A DNA stretch of 64,000 nt. It comes from DASYPP01 sp036006525. Lineage in GTDB: Bacteria; Gemmatimonadota; Gemmatimonadetes; Gemmatimonadales; GWC2-71-9. Shown here one piece after another: positions 8,476-15,893 of this stretch. The stretch spans positions 31,157-95,156 of the forward strand of contig DASYPP010000046.1 of NCBI GenBank assembly GCA_036006525.1, read 5' to 3'. Position 1 is the first letter of the stretch, and each line of letters starts with the position of its first letter. The notes under the pieces are model-generated. The model saw only the letters and a list, made by a program, of their open reading frames with translations, ran no database searches and was not told where the DNA came from. The translations under genes were made by a program, and so were the position numbers.

Positions 8476-9575
8476 CGGGTGACCTCCACGTCGACCCGGT
8501 GCCAGGCATTGTTCATGTAGCCTTTGAAATTCCAGATCCCGTCCACCTTGCCCGGCTGAACCTGGCCCGAGGAATCGGTGGCGCGGGCCATCAGGGTGTG
8601 CCGGCCGGCCTGGAGCGGAATCCGAACGGACCAGAAGCACCAGGTCCAGCGATTGCCCCGCTCGGTGAACTCGGCGGGGATCCAGGTGCCGCCGCCATCG
8701 GCGGAGACCTCGACCCGATCGATCACTTCACCGCCCGATGCCATGGCCCAGCCGCGGACGGTGACGCTTCCGGCAGGGACCCGGGCGCCCGGAAGCGGGT
8801 CCCAGATCACCGAGTTGAGCGGTAGATCGTGCAGCATGACCCCGGTTTCCCACCGCACCGTGTCCGGCCCGACTTCGGGTGGGAACGTCTTGTAGGCGTG
8901 AGCCTGGAAGTAGTTCTCCGACGGGGCGTCGGTCACGATGATCTCCGACAGCCACTTCACGCTCCGGGCGCCAATGCATCCGGGAACCACGGTCCGGAGC
9001 GGAAATCCATGCACCGGCGGCAACGGCTCGCCGTTCATCTCGAATGCCAGCAGGACTTCCTGCGACAGCGCCTTGTCCAGCGGAATCGATCCTCCGAAGG
9101 CAAACTGGCTGCCATGACGGGTAACCTGGTCCAAGCCGAGGAACTCGACGTGCGAGGCCCCGGGGCGGACCCCCGTCATCAACAGCACATCGCGCAGTGG
9201 CGCCCCGGTCCAGATGCCGTTGCTGACCGGCTCGGCTCCCCAGGCGACTTCCCCGGGAATCGGACGATACGCCATCAGCTCGTCCCGCCTGAGGCCGGCA
9301 CACGCCATGGTGGCCGCGACCGTGCGTCGCGGCAGTCCGGTCTGGAGGGTCTGGAGATCGAGTTGCAACGGCCGCTCTACCAGCCCCGAGACTTTGAGAC
9401 GGAAAGCTCCCGGGTCTACCTCGGGAACCGCTCCATGGTTCCGGGTAAAGAACAACTCCCGGGGCGTGATGAATTCCTGCCGAAGCAGCTCCGGTGGCGG
9501 CCCCGAGTTGTACCACACGGAGTCGCGCACCAGCTGGCGGGAGTCTTTCCCGAAGGAGCGGGGACGATCGGCCAC
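8472..9575 (-). CDS. Molybdopterin-dependent sulfite-oxidase-family enzyme
   Basis: 367 aa from GTG 9575. Residues about 35-240 form the oxidoreductase molybdopterin-binding domain, with the Mo-ligand Cys92 in MACAGLRR (compare CAGNRR in sulfite oxidases). Residues about 250-367 form the Ig-like Mo-co dimerisation domain. No haem-binding domain and no Tat or Sec signal are visible, so a cytoplasmic enzyme is expected. The likely reaction is sulfite to sulfate, but family members also reduce other S- or N-oxides. GTG 9575 starts 1 nt after the TAA of the binding-protein gene; the next gene overlaps by ATGA. Finding it inside a sulfate-import operon is unusual. Confidence 0.85.
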   Translation of the reverse strand: MADRPRSFGKDSRQLVRDSVWYNSGPPPELLRQEFITPRELFFTRNHGAVPEVDPGAFRLKVSGLVERPLQLDLQTLQTGLPRRTVAATMACAGLRRDELMAYRPIPGEVAWGAEPVSNGIWTGAPLRDVLLMTGVRPGASHVEFLGLDQVTRHGSQFAFGGSIPLDKALSQEVLLAFEMNGEPLPPVHGFPLRTVVPGCIGARSVKWLSEIIVTDAPSENYFQAHAYKTFPPEVGPDTVRWETGVMLHDLPLNSVIWDPLPGARVPAGSVTVRGWAMASGGEVIDRVEVSADGGGTWIPAEFTERGNRWTWCFWSVRIPLQAGRHTLMARATDSSGQVQPGKVDGIWNFKGYMNNAWHRVDVEVTR

Positions 9576-9576
9576 G

Positions 9577-10584
9577 TTATCTGCCTTGATAGATTTGATC
9601 GAAAATACCACCATCCCCGAAGTAGAGGGGCTGGGCCTTGCTCCAGCCGCCGAAGACTTCGTCAATCGTGAAGAGCGTCATTTTGGGGAAGATGTTCGCG
9701 TACCGGGCTGCGATAGCCTGGTTACGCGGCCGGTAGTAGTTCCGCGCGATGATGTCCTGGCCCGCGTCGGTATAGAGGTATCGCAGGTATTCCTGGGCTA
9801 CCTCGGTGGTATGGTGCCGGCCGGCGTTCTTGTCGACCACGGCGACCGGCGGCTCGGCCAGGATGCTGACCGACGGCATGACGATGTCGAACTTGTCGGG
9901 TCCCAACTCCTTCACGGCCAGCAACGCCTCGTTCTCCCAGGCGATCAGCACGTCCCCGATCCCCCGCTGCACGAAGGTGGTGGTCGAGCCCCGGGCGCCG
10001 GCATCGAGTACCGGCACGTTCTTGTAGATCCGGGTGACCAGGTCCCGGGCCCGGGCTTCGTTCCCGCCCGGCTGCCGCAATGCATAGCCCCAGGCCGCGA
10101 GGAAGTTCCACCGCGCACCACCCGAGGTCTTGGGGTTGGGCGTGATCACGGAAATGCCGGGCCGGGCGAGGTCGTTCCAGTCCCGGATGTGCTTGGGATT
10201 CCCCTTCCGCACCAGGAAGACGATGGTGGACGTGTACGGCGAGCTGTTGTCCGGCAGGCGGGTCTGCCAGTTAGCCGGTAACAGCCGGGCGTTCTGGGCG
10301 ATGGCGTCGATGTCATACGCCAGCGCCAGCGTCACCACGTCCGCCTCGAGCCCGTCGATGACCGACCGGGCCTGCTTGCCGGACCCACCGTGAGACTGTT
10401 GGAAGTTCACGGTGACCCCGGTCTTCTGTTTGTAATATGCCGCGAAGGCGGTGTTGTACTCCTGGTAGAGCTCCCGGGTGGGATCGTAGGAGACGTTGAG
10501 CAGCGTCACCGCTCGCTGCGCCGTCGCCACCGACCCCGCCGCCGCCAGGAATCCAACCGTCAATATCATCGAGCGTTTCAGCAT
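9577..10584 (-). CDS. Sulfate-binding periplasmic protein
   Basis: 335 aa, a Sbp/CysP-type binding protein. Residues 1-22 are a Sec signal peptide ending ATA-Q. The mature part carries the family blocks LLNVSYDPTRELY, HGGSGKQARSVIDGL, NPKTSGGARWN and a C-terminal FGGW. It delivers sulfate or thiosulfate to CysTW. A good Shine-Dalgarno (GAAGGAG) lies 9 nt before ATG. The porin gene ends 33 nt upstream, so the same transcript is likely. Confidence 0.92.
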   Translation of the reverse strand: MLKRSMILTVGFLAAAGSVATAQRAVTLLNVSYDPTRELYQEYNTAFAAYYKQKTGVTVNFQQSHGGSGKQARSVIDGLEADVVTLALAYDIDAIAQNARLLPANWQTRLPDNSSPYTSTIVFLVRKGNPKHIRDWNDLARPGISVITPNPKTSGGARWNFLAAWGYALRQPGGNEARARDLVTRIYKNVPVLDAGARGSTTTFVQRGIGDVLIAWENEALLAVKELGPDKFDIVMPSVSILAEPPVAVVDKNAGRHHTTEVAQEYLRYLYTDAGQDIIARNYYRPRNQAIAARYANIFPKMTLFTIDEVFGGWSKAQPLYFGDGGIFDQIYQGR

Positions 10585-10617
10585 ATGGACCGACTCCTTC
10601 GGAGAGTTCAGTAATTG

Positions 10618-11985
10618 TTAGAACGAGAACTGGACCCGCGAGAACAGCACGCTTTCTTTCTCCCGGTTCCCGGTCGCAGCGCCACCCTTGAACTTGGTTT
10701 GCTCGTAGCTGGTCACCAGCTTCACGTTCCGGTTGAGGTACCAGTTGAAGCCGATGCCAAGCCCGCTGGCCTGCCGCGCCTGCGTGGTAGAATCGGCGTA
10801 CACCGGGAAGGCCTCGTCGCCCACCGTAAGCCGCCCGTACCGCACGGCCAGCTCGAGCGCGCCCCAGCCACCGGCCTTGGGATCGAACGCCTTCTTCGGG
10901 TTGATCCCCCGGAATGAAGGACTGCCGCCGAACAATCCGAAGGTCCCGACCACCTGCCACGCTTCGACCGGAATGGTCTCGACCACGCCGTTGAGACTCA
11001 CCCGGTGCTTGGTCTTTACATACTCGCCCATGAATCCGAACCGGCCGGCGTAGTAGTTGGCCTGGGGAGAAACCCGGGTGATGCGGCCGTCGGCGATGGT
11101 GGTGCCGTTGAGGGCGTTGTTATTCCGGAACGCGAAGAAGGTCGCCTGCCCCGCGGTCCGGTACCCGGCCAGGCCGGCCCCGGTCGTCGTCGGGGTGCCG
11201 ACTTGATTGCCCAGCGTGCCCGAGACACCAAAGCCGAGGTTCTGCAGGAGATTGCCGGTGGAATTGCGGAAGGGCGTGAAGAATATCCGCCCCGCGAGAT
11301 CCTTATCATCGTTGTTATCGCCGTCTCCAAGGCTCACGTCCGGCACGCCGTTCATGAGGGCCGCGGCGTAGGAGACTCGGCCCTGGAAGAGATCGCCCGC
11401 GACCTGGAAGCCCACGTCCCGGTTGGGGACCAGGTTGGTAGGCAGCCCCCGCTCCGCGAAGACGATATCGGTGGCCGACTGCAACCGCTCCAGCCCGACC
11501 GGCGGCTTGTACTTGCCGGAGCGGACCCGGAACCCCGGGGCGAAGCGCGCTTCGATATAGGCATCCTGCAGCACAGTGGTCCCGGCTCCGAAGTCGGGCA
11601 TGATTCGCACATCATAGATCTTGAAGACGGTCGCCTCGAAGATGGGGCGGACCCGGCGGAGCAGGAACTGGGTGGTGCCCGGCTTCAATGAGTCGCTCAG
11701 GAAATAGCGGCCATCGCTATGCACGTAGCCCTTGATCCTCAGGCTGAACGCATTGTCGGCGGAGCGGATGCTGAATCCATCGCGGCTGGCCGAGATCACC
11801 GGCGCGGCCTTGAGGACCGTGGCGACGCTGTCTTGCCAGATTTCACGCAGCCGGTCGTTGATCCGGATCTGTTGTTCGAGCCGCTCGATACGGGCGGTAG
11901 TTGAATCGTCCTGGGCCACCAGGTGTTGCGCTGCCACAGCACTAGCGATGACCACCACCAGCAGAACTCCCGGAATCTTTCGCAT
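10618..11985 (-). CDS. OprP/OprO-type anion-selective porin
   Basis: 455 aa. A signal peptide (about residues 1-24) is followed by a short coiled coil (about 28-50, IERLEQQIRINDRLRE) as in trimeric phosphate-selective porins. The rest alternates short amphipathic strands and loops ending in a terminal Phe (RVQFSF), the outer-membrane insertion signal. The family favours phosphate or pyrophosphate; here the operon context (sulfate importer) suggests sulfate uptake across the outer membrane, which is inference. Its Shine-Dalgarno (GAGGGGG) may pair with an upstream C-run (see 11986-12108). Confidence 0.85.
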   Translation of the reverse strand: MRKIPGVLLVVVIASAVAAQHLVAQDDSTTARIERLEQQIRINDRLREIWQDSVATVLKAAPVISASRDGFSIRSADNAFSLRIKGYVHSDGRYFLSDSLKPGTTQFLLRRVRPIFEATVFKIYDVRIMPDFGAGTTVLQDAYIEARFAPGFRVRSGKYKPPVGLERLQSATDIVFAERGLPTNLVPNRDVGFQVAGDLFQGRVSYAAALMNGVPDVSLGDGDNNDDKDLAGRIFFTPFRNSTGNLLQNLGFGVSGTLGNQVGTPTTTGAGLAGYRTAGQATFFAFRNNNALNGTTIADGRITRVSPQANYYAGRFGFMGEYVKTKHRVSLNGVVETIPVEAWQVVGTFGLFGGSPSFRGINPKKAFDPKAGGWGALELAVRYGRLTVGDEAFPVYADSTTQARQASGLGIGFNWYLNRNVKLVTSYEQTKFKGGAATGNREKESVLFSRVQFSF

Positions 11986-12108
11986 AGCCCCCTCGCATAC
12001 GGGATGGGCTCTCCGGCGGTCCGGTTGAGCCCATTCCCAGGTTGACCTGCTGAAGTCGGGTCACCGGGTTCCTCCCCTGGTGGGGTCGGAACCGGGGGAC
12101 CAATAAGC
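11986..12108 (-). ncRNA. Candidate structured cis-regulatory RNA upstream of the porin
   Basis: This 123-nt gap between yezD and the porin can form three back-to-back hairpins on the minus-strand transcript: 12093-12067 (10 bp, loop ACCA), 12065-12040 (7 bp with a bulge) and 12038-12001 (11 bp with an internal CGG/CCG stem). A CCCCC run (12098-12094) can pair with the GGGGG of the porin Shine-Dalgarno (11992-11988), closing a four-way junction. It matches no riboswitch class I can recall (SAM-I, SAM-II, SAH, cobalamin, TPP and FMN were considered). No covariation test was possible. Confidence 0.4.
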
Positions 12109-12282
12109 TCAGGCCCGAGCGCCTAAGTCCTTGTCCAGTCTTACCTTTTCCCGCTTTTCGATGGCGACGATCCGGCCGTCGTGGATCACGATTTCTACCG
12201 ACCCGTAGCGGATCTGGCGGACCGCATCCAGGATCGAAGCCAGGGTCCGTTGTTCCGGAGTTCTCTCAGCATCCAGCGTCAT
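12109..12282 (-). CDS. YezD-like (DUF2292) small protein
   Basis: 57 aa. The core LDAVRQIRYGSVEIVIHDGR followed by IVAIEKREKVR matches the YezD/DUF2292 family of small proteins, which often sit beside sulfur-assimilation genes; their molecular role is not established. It is the first gene of the sulfate operon, with a promoter and palindromic operator just upstream. The stop is 123 nt from the porin start. The ATG at 12282 has only a weak Shine-Dalgarno. Confidence 0.8.
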   Translation of the reverse strand: MTLDAERTPEQRTLASILDAVRQIRYGSVEIVIHDGRIVAIEKREKVRLDKDLGARA

Positions 12283-12303
12283 GGCGTTCAGGGTTCGATG
12301 AAT

Positions 12304-12324
12304 AGTCTACTAAGTTAATAGACT
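12304..12324. promoter_or_regulatory. Palindromic operator of the sulfur regulon, copy 1
   Basis: AGTCTA-N9-TAGACT, a perfect 6+6 bp inverted repeat, abuts the -10 box of the yezD promoter. The same pattern occurs at 13356-13376. Together they give a shared block CTACTA-N5-ATAGACT-N-T-N-TAG. The size and A/T-rich half sites are like operators of Rrf2 regulators, and an Rrf2 gene lies at 13470. Regulator assignment is inference. Confidence 0.6.
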
Positions 12325-12350
12325 TTATAGGCAATGCACGTGCCAGTCAA
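12324..12350 (-). promoter_or_regulatory. Promoter of the yezD-porin-sulfate operon
   Basis: On the minus strand TTGACT (12350-12345) is followed after 15 bp by TATAAA (12329-12324), or after 17 bp by TAAAGT. The start codon of yezD is about 40 bp downstream. The palindrome at 12304-12324 overlaps the transcription start region, a repressor-like position. Confidence 0.55.
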
Positions 12351-12401
12351 GCCCTTCGTCTGCCCACCGCCGTTCTTGGGGGAAACCCGAATGTCGCTAG
12401 G

Positions 12402-13325
12402 CTAGTGCCCGGACATTCCGGGCCGGTTGGTGTCCGCCGCCATACGGGGAACCGGGTTGCGAAAACGGTCGACCAGGATGATGACCGCCATGAGGCAAGG
12501 CACCACCGCAATGGCCCAGGTCGGAATCGGCAATCCGGCCTTTACGCCAAGGCCCATCGCTGCACCAATCAGCACGACCCCCAGCACCGTGCGGAGGGTA
12601 CCCGCGGGGAGACGAACCGACAGGTGGCTGCCAAGCCAGACCCCTGGCACTGAGCCGATCAGAATGGTTCCGGCCAGCCGGTAATCCACGTTGCCGGCCA
12701 CGACGTGGGCGATCGCCGCCGCCCAGAGCAGGATAGCCGCGTGGAAAATGTCGGTGCCTACCACGCGATACGGCGAGAGCCGGAAGATCATGATCAGCCC
12801 GAGCGCGATCAGGGATCCGCTGCCGGCCGAGGTAATGCCCAGGACAAATCCGACGGAAAGGCCGAGCAGGATAGCTGCAATCTTGTGCCGGGCCTGCATG
12901 CGAATGGTGTCCCGCTCCCGGGCCAGCAGCTGCTTCAGGAAGATCGCGCGAATCAGGGTGACCGCCCCGGTGAACGCTATGGCGCCCGCCAGGAGATAGA
13001 GCATGTACTTGTCGAAGTCTTTACCGAGACTCTTTTCGAGGATTTTCACCACATAAACGCCGCCGATCGCGGCCGGGACGGAGCCGATGGCCATCCACCA
13101 CGAGAGCCCGAAATCAATCGTCTTCTGGCGCCAGTGCTTGTAGGCTCCCACGGTCTTGGTTATCGCGCCGTAGGCGAGGTCGGTGCCTACCGCGGTCACC
13201 GGCGGGGTCCCCACGAAGAGCACCAGCAGCGGCGTCATGAGGGCCCCTCCGCCGATACCGGTCATCCCGACCAGTATCCCCACGCCCACTCCGAAGCCGA
13301 TCACCATCACGGGGTTAAAGGGCAC
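12402..13325 (-). CDS. TSUP family (TauE/SafE-type) sulfite/organosulfonate exporter
   Basis: 307 aa, about eight membrane helices in two related halves. Each half starts with a Gly-rich loop: GMTGIGGGALMTPLLVLFVG in the first and GITSAGSGSLIALGL in the second. Family members move sulfite, sulfoacetate or related anions. GTG 13325 has a GGAG Shine-Dalgarno 8 nt upstream; ATG 13307 is an alternative. The palindromic operator lies 31 bp upstream, so it is probably co-regulated with the sulfate operon. Confidence 0.82.
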   Translation of the reverse strand: MPFNPVMVIGFGVGVGILVGMTGIGGGALMTPLLVLFVGTPPVTAVGTDLAYGAITKTVGAYKHWRQKTIDFGLSWWMAIGSVPAAIGGVYVVKILEKSLGKDFDKYMLYLLAGAIAFTGAVTLIRAIFLKQLLARERDTIRMQARHKIAAILLGLSVGFVLGITSAGSGSLIALGLIMIFRLSPYRVVGTDIFHAAILLWAAAIAHVVAGNVDYRLAGTILIGSVPGVWLGSHLSVRLPAGTLRTVLGVVLIGAAMGLGVKAGLPIPTWAIAVVPCLMAVIILVDRFRNPVPRMAADTNRPGMSGH

Positions 13326-13355
13326 GCCAGGCTCCAGAAAGGGGGACCAGGGAAA

Positions 13356-13376
13356 AGCCTACTAGGCCGATAGACT
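13356..13376. promoter_or_regulatory. Palindromic operator of the sulfur regulon, copy 2
   Basis: AGCCTA-N9-TAGACT, one mismatch from a perfect inverted repeat, 31 bp upstream of the TSUP gene. It shares half sites, 9-bp spacer length and several flanking bases with the copy at 12304-12324, while the spacer sequence itself differs, as expected for a binding site rather than a duplicated segment. Confidence 0.6.
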
Positions 13377-13469
13377 ATGTAGCACCGCCCGTGCCAGCGA
13401 AAGGGGGGCGGGGCGAGGGGGCGGGGCCCGGATTATTGGCCGAGTGTTGGATCGGTGCCGCAGGTACGG

Positions 13470-13907
13470 CTAGGTCAGGGCACCGGCACCGGCATCGTGC
13501 TTCATCATGTCGGACAGAGTAGTCCGGTCGAGGATTTTGGCCGTGGCGTCCCGAACGTCCTTCATGATCCAGCGAACCCCGCATCCCGCCTCGTCCCGGC
13601 AATCCTGGCATCGGGCATAGGCGGTCTGGCTGGCACAGGGCACCGGGGCGAGCGGGCCGTCGAAGTGCCGCACCAGCTCTCCGATGTTGATCTTGCGGGG
13701 ATGCTTGGCCAGGAGATAGCCGCCCCCCTTCCCTTTTCGACTCTGGAGGACGCCCCGATTGCGAAGCTCCAGGAGAATCAACTCGAGGAACTTGGCCGGG
13801 ATCCGTTCCCGCCGCGCCAGGTCGGCGATGCGCACCGGCTCCCCGGGCGGGGCCGCGGCCAGGGCCATCAGCGCCTTGAGCGCGTACTTGGCTTTTCGCG
13901 AAAGCAT
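13470..13907 (-). CDS. Rrf2 family transcriptional regulator (four-cysteine type)
   Basis: 145 aa, usual Rrf2 length. The winged helix fills residues 1-75 (LSRKAKYALKALMAL, then IPAKFLELILLELRNRG and GKGGGYLLAKHP). Cysteines 91, 100, 103 and 109 form a C-X8-C-X2-C-X5-C cluster that could hold an Fe-S centre or act as a redox switch; it differs from the C-X5-C-X5-C of IscR. Position next to the TSUP gene and two matching palindromes suggest it controls the sulfur regulon, like CymR in Bacillus. It is divergent from purE with only 43 bp between starts. Confidence 0.87.
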   Translation of the reverse strand: MLSRKAKYALKALMALAAAPPGEPVRIADLARRERIPAKFLELILLELRNRGVLQSRKGKGGGYLLAKHPRKINIGELVRHFDGPLAPVPCASQTAYARCQDCRDEAGCGVRWIMKDVRDATAKILDRTTLSDMMKHDAGAGALT

Positions 13908-13950
13908 GTATTCAGTTTAACTTGTTGACCTTGATTCCCGCGAGGAGCCG

Positions 13951-14442
13951 ATGGCCAAGCCGCTGGTAGGTATCGTAATGGGCAGTGATTCCGACTGGCC
14001 GACCATGGAACATGCTGCCCGGCAGCTCACCGCGTTCGGCATTCCCTACGAGGCCCGGGTGCTTTCGGCCCATCGCACGCCGGATCACGCGGTCCGCTTT
14101 GCCGAGGAAGCCGAGGGCAAGGGGATGCGGTGCATCATTGCGGGGGCGGGCGGGGCGGCTCACCTGGCCGGGGTGCTGGCAGCCAAGACCACGCTTCCGG
14201 TCCTGGGTGTCCCCATGCCTTCGAAGTACCTCCAGGGGCTTGACTCGCTGCTCTCCACGGTCCAGATGCCGGCGGGTATCCCGGTCGCCACCTTTGCGAT
14301 CGGAGATGCCGGGGCCGCCAATGCGGCGCTGTTCGTCGTGGCGATGCTAGCGGGTACCGATGCGGCGCTGGCGGAAAAACTGCGAGCGTTCCGGAAGACC
14401 CAGGAGGAAAAAGTCCTGGCGAAACGGTTGCCGGAAGCCTAG
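13951..14442 (+). CDS. purE: N5-carboxyaminoimidazole ribonucleotide mutase
   Basis: 163 aa class I PurE. The N terminus VGIVMGSDSDWPTM carries the Ser and Asp of the active site, SAHRTPD gives the catalytic His, and GAGGAAHL and GVPMPSK close the substrate pocket. It converts N5-CAIR to CAIR in purine synthesis. A clear Shine-Dalgarno (GAGGAG) precedes ATG. No purK is next to it; the following genes are on the other strand. Confidence 0.95.
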   Translation: MAKPLVGIVMGSDSDWPTMEHAARQLTAFGIPYEARVLSAHRTPDHAVRFAEEAEGKGMRCIIAGAGGAAHLAGVLAAKTTLPVLGVPMPSKYLQGLDSLLSTVQMPAGIPVATFAIGDAGAANAALFVVAMLAGTDAALAEKLRAFRKTQEEKVLAKRLPEA

Positions 14443-14483
14443 AGGCAGCCTGGCCGTTGAGATCTACAGAGAATGCAAGCCCG

Positions 14484-14641
14484 GCAACAGCACACCGCAG
14501 AGAAGCAGGGGTCCGCAGAGGTTTTCGCAGAGGAAAGCAATAATTTGCCTGTTGGCGCCTTTGCGTTTGTGGCGGTTGAGGTTGATTGCAGTCCCCCGCG
14601 AACCTCAGCGTAACTCGGCGTGCTCTGCGGTGTGATGTTGC
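14484..14641. repeat. Short-tandem-repeat hairpin, CGCAGAGN octamer family
   Basis: The outer arms GCAACA-K-CACACCGCAGAG (14484-14502) and its complement (14623-14641) are 19 bp with one mismatch. Inside the left half, CGCAGAG units recur three times. It lies between the convergent ends of purE and the NifS-like gene, and fills most of the 233-bp gap. No gene is seen here. Confidence 0.6.
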
Positions 14642-14675
14642 AGGAATCGCATCCGGTACTATCTCGCCAGACGTC

Positions 14676-15893
14676 CTAGTCTTCCAGTTCTCTCACACCC
14701 TCAATCAAACGCTCCACCTCTTCCGGGCTGGTGTAGCAGGCGCAGCCGGCCCGGACCAGGCCTTCCTCACCCAGTCCCAGCCGCTCCACGACCGTCGTCG
14801 CGTAGAAATCTCCGTGGGAGGCGAATACCCCGCGGGCCGCCAGCGCGCCAGCCACGGCCGATGAAGGGACGCCGGCCACGGTGAAGCTCACGGTCGGCGT
14901 ACGCGGCGCGGACGGCGGGGGGCCAAAGACCCGGACGTGCTTGAGGGAATGGAGTCCATCCCAGAGCCGAGTCACCAGCTGGGTCGACCGGTCATGCAGC
15001 GAGTGCATGGCGCTCGCCAGCCGAGCCCGCCGGTTGCTTCCGCCTCCCAACGCCGCCAGGAAGTCCACGGCCGCCCCGGCACCGACAATACCCTCATGAT
15101 TCTGGGTCCCGAGCTCCATCCGCTCCGGAGCCTGGTTCGGAGCCGGATCCAGCTTCGGCACATCGAGCTCGTTGAGCAGCGCCGCCCGACCGTACAGCAC
15201 GCCGATATGGGGCCCGTAAAACTTGTACGCCGAACATGCCAGGAAATCGCAGCCGATGGCGCGGACATCCACCAGCGAGTGGGGTGCGTAGTGCACCGCG
15301 TCCACGAACGAGAGCGCCCCGGCCCGTTGTGCCAGTTCGGTCGCACGCTGGACGTCGTTGATGGTTCCCAGCGCGTTGGAAGCGGCGCCGATAGCCAGGA
15401 GGCGGGTTCGAGGGGTGAACGCCTTTTCAAGATCCGCCCAGTCGAGCTGGCCGGACTCGGGGAGCATCCGTACCGTGCGCAGTACCACTCCACGCTCCCG
15501 CGCAATCGCCTGCCAGGGCGCAACGTTGGCATGGTGATCCAACTGGGTAACGATCACTTCATCACCGGCCTGCCAGCGCCGGCCCAGAGCGCGGGCCAGG
15601 TGAAACGTGATCGTCGTCATGTTGGCGCCGAACGCTATCTCTTCGGCGGTGGCCCCCAGGAAATCGGCCAGCGCCTGCCGCGCCCCCGCCAGCATCCGGT
15701 CCGTCTCGTGGCTGGTGGGGTAGTTCCAATGCGTGTTCGCGTTATGGCGATAGAGATACTGGGTCATCGCCTCGCCGACGGCCCAGGGCACCTGGGTGCC
15801 GCCGGGTCCGTCGAAATAGGCAACGGGAAAGCCGTTGTGATTCCGCTGCAGCGCGGGGAACTGGGCTCGAACGGCGGCTATGTCAGCGCACAT
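14676..15893 (-). CDS. Cysteine desulfurase-like class V aminotransferase
   Basis: 405 aa, PLP fold-type I protein of the 'cysteine desulfurase-like' subgroup. PLP-Lys224 is in SAYKFYGPHIG, a His pair is at 120/121 (LDHHAN), and RAGCAC near residues 381-386 aligns with the RTGHHC active-site loop of SufS, placing Cys386 at the persulfide position. This favours release of sulfur from cysteine over a kynureninase-type reaction, though the subgroup is little studied. It overlaps the thrC end by 16 nt and is the last gene of the operon. Confidence 0.82.
   Translation of the reverse strand: MCADIAAVRAQFPALQRNHNGFPVAYFDGPGGTQVPWAVGEAMTQYLYRHNANTHWNYPTSHETDRMLAGARQALADFLGATAEEIAFGANMTTITFHLARALGRRWQAGDEVIVTQLDHHANVAPWQAIARERGVVLRTVRMLPESGQLDWADLEKAFTPRTRLLAIGAASNALGTINDVQRATELAQRAGALSFVDAVHYAPHSLVDVRAIGCDFLACSAYKFYGPHIGVLYGRAALLNELDVPKLDPAPNQAPERMELGTQNHEGIVGAGAAVDFLAALGGGSNRRARLASAMHSLHDRSTQLVTRLWDGLHSLKHVRVFGPPPSAPRTPTVSFTVAGVPSSAVAGALAARGVFASHGDFYATTVVERLGLGEEGLVRAGCACYTSPEEVERLIEGVRELED

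Noticed and set aside
6704..8509. One 601-codon frame running through cysT and cysW
   Set aside because: Only the last 299 codons (from 7603) are cysW; the upstream part is out of frame with cysT, which is clearly coded at 7600-8475.
11986..12108. SAM, SAH, cobalamin or TPP riboswitch before the porin
   Set aside because: None of the conserved cores I know of these classes is present; kept only as an unassigned structured RNA candidate.
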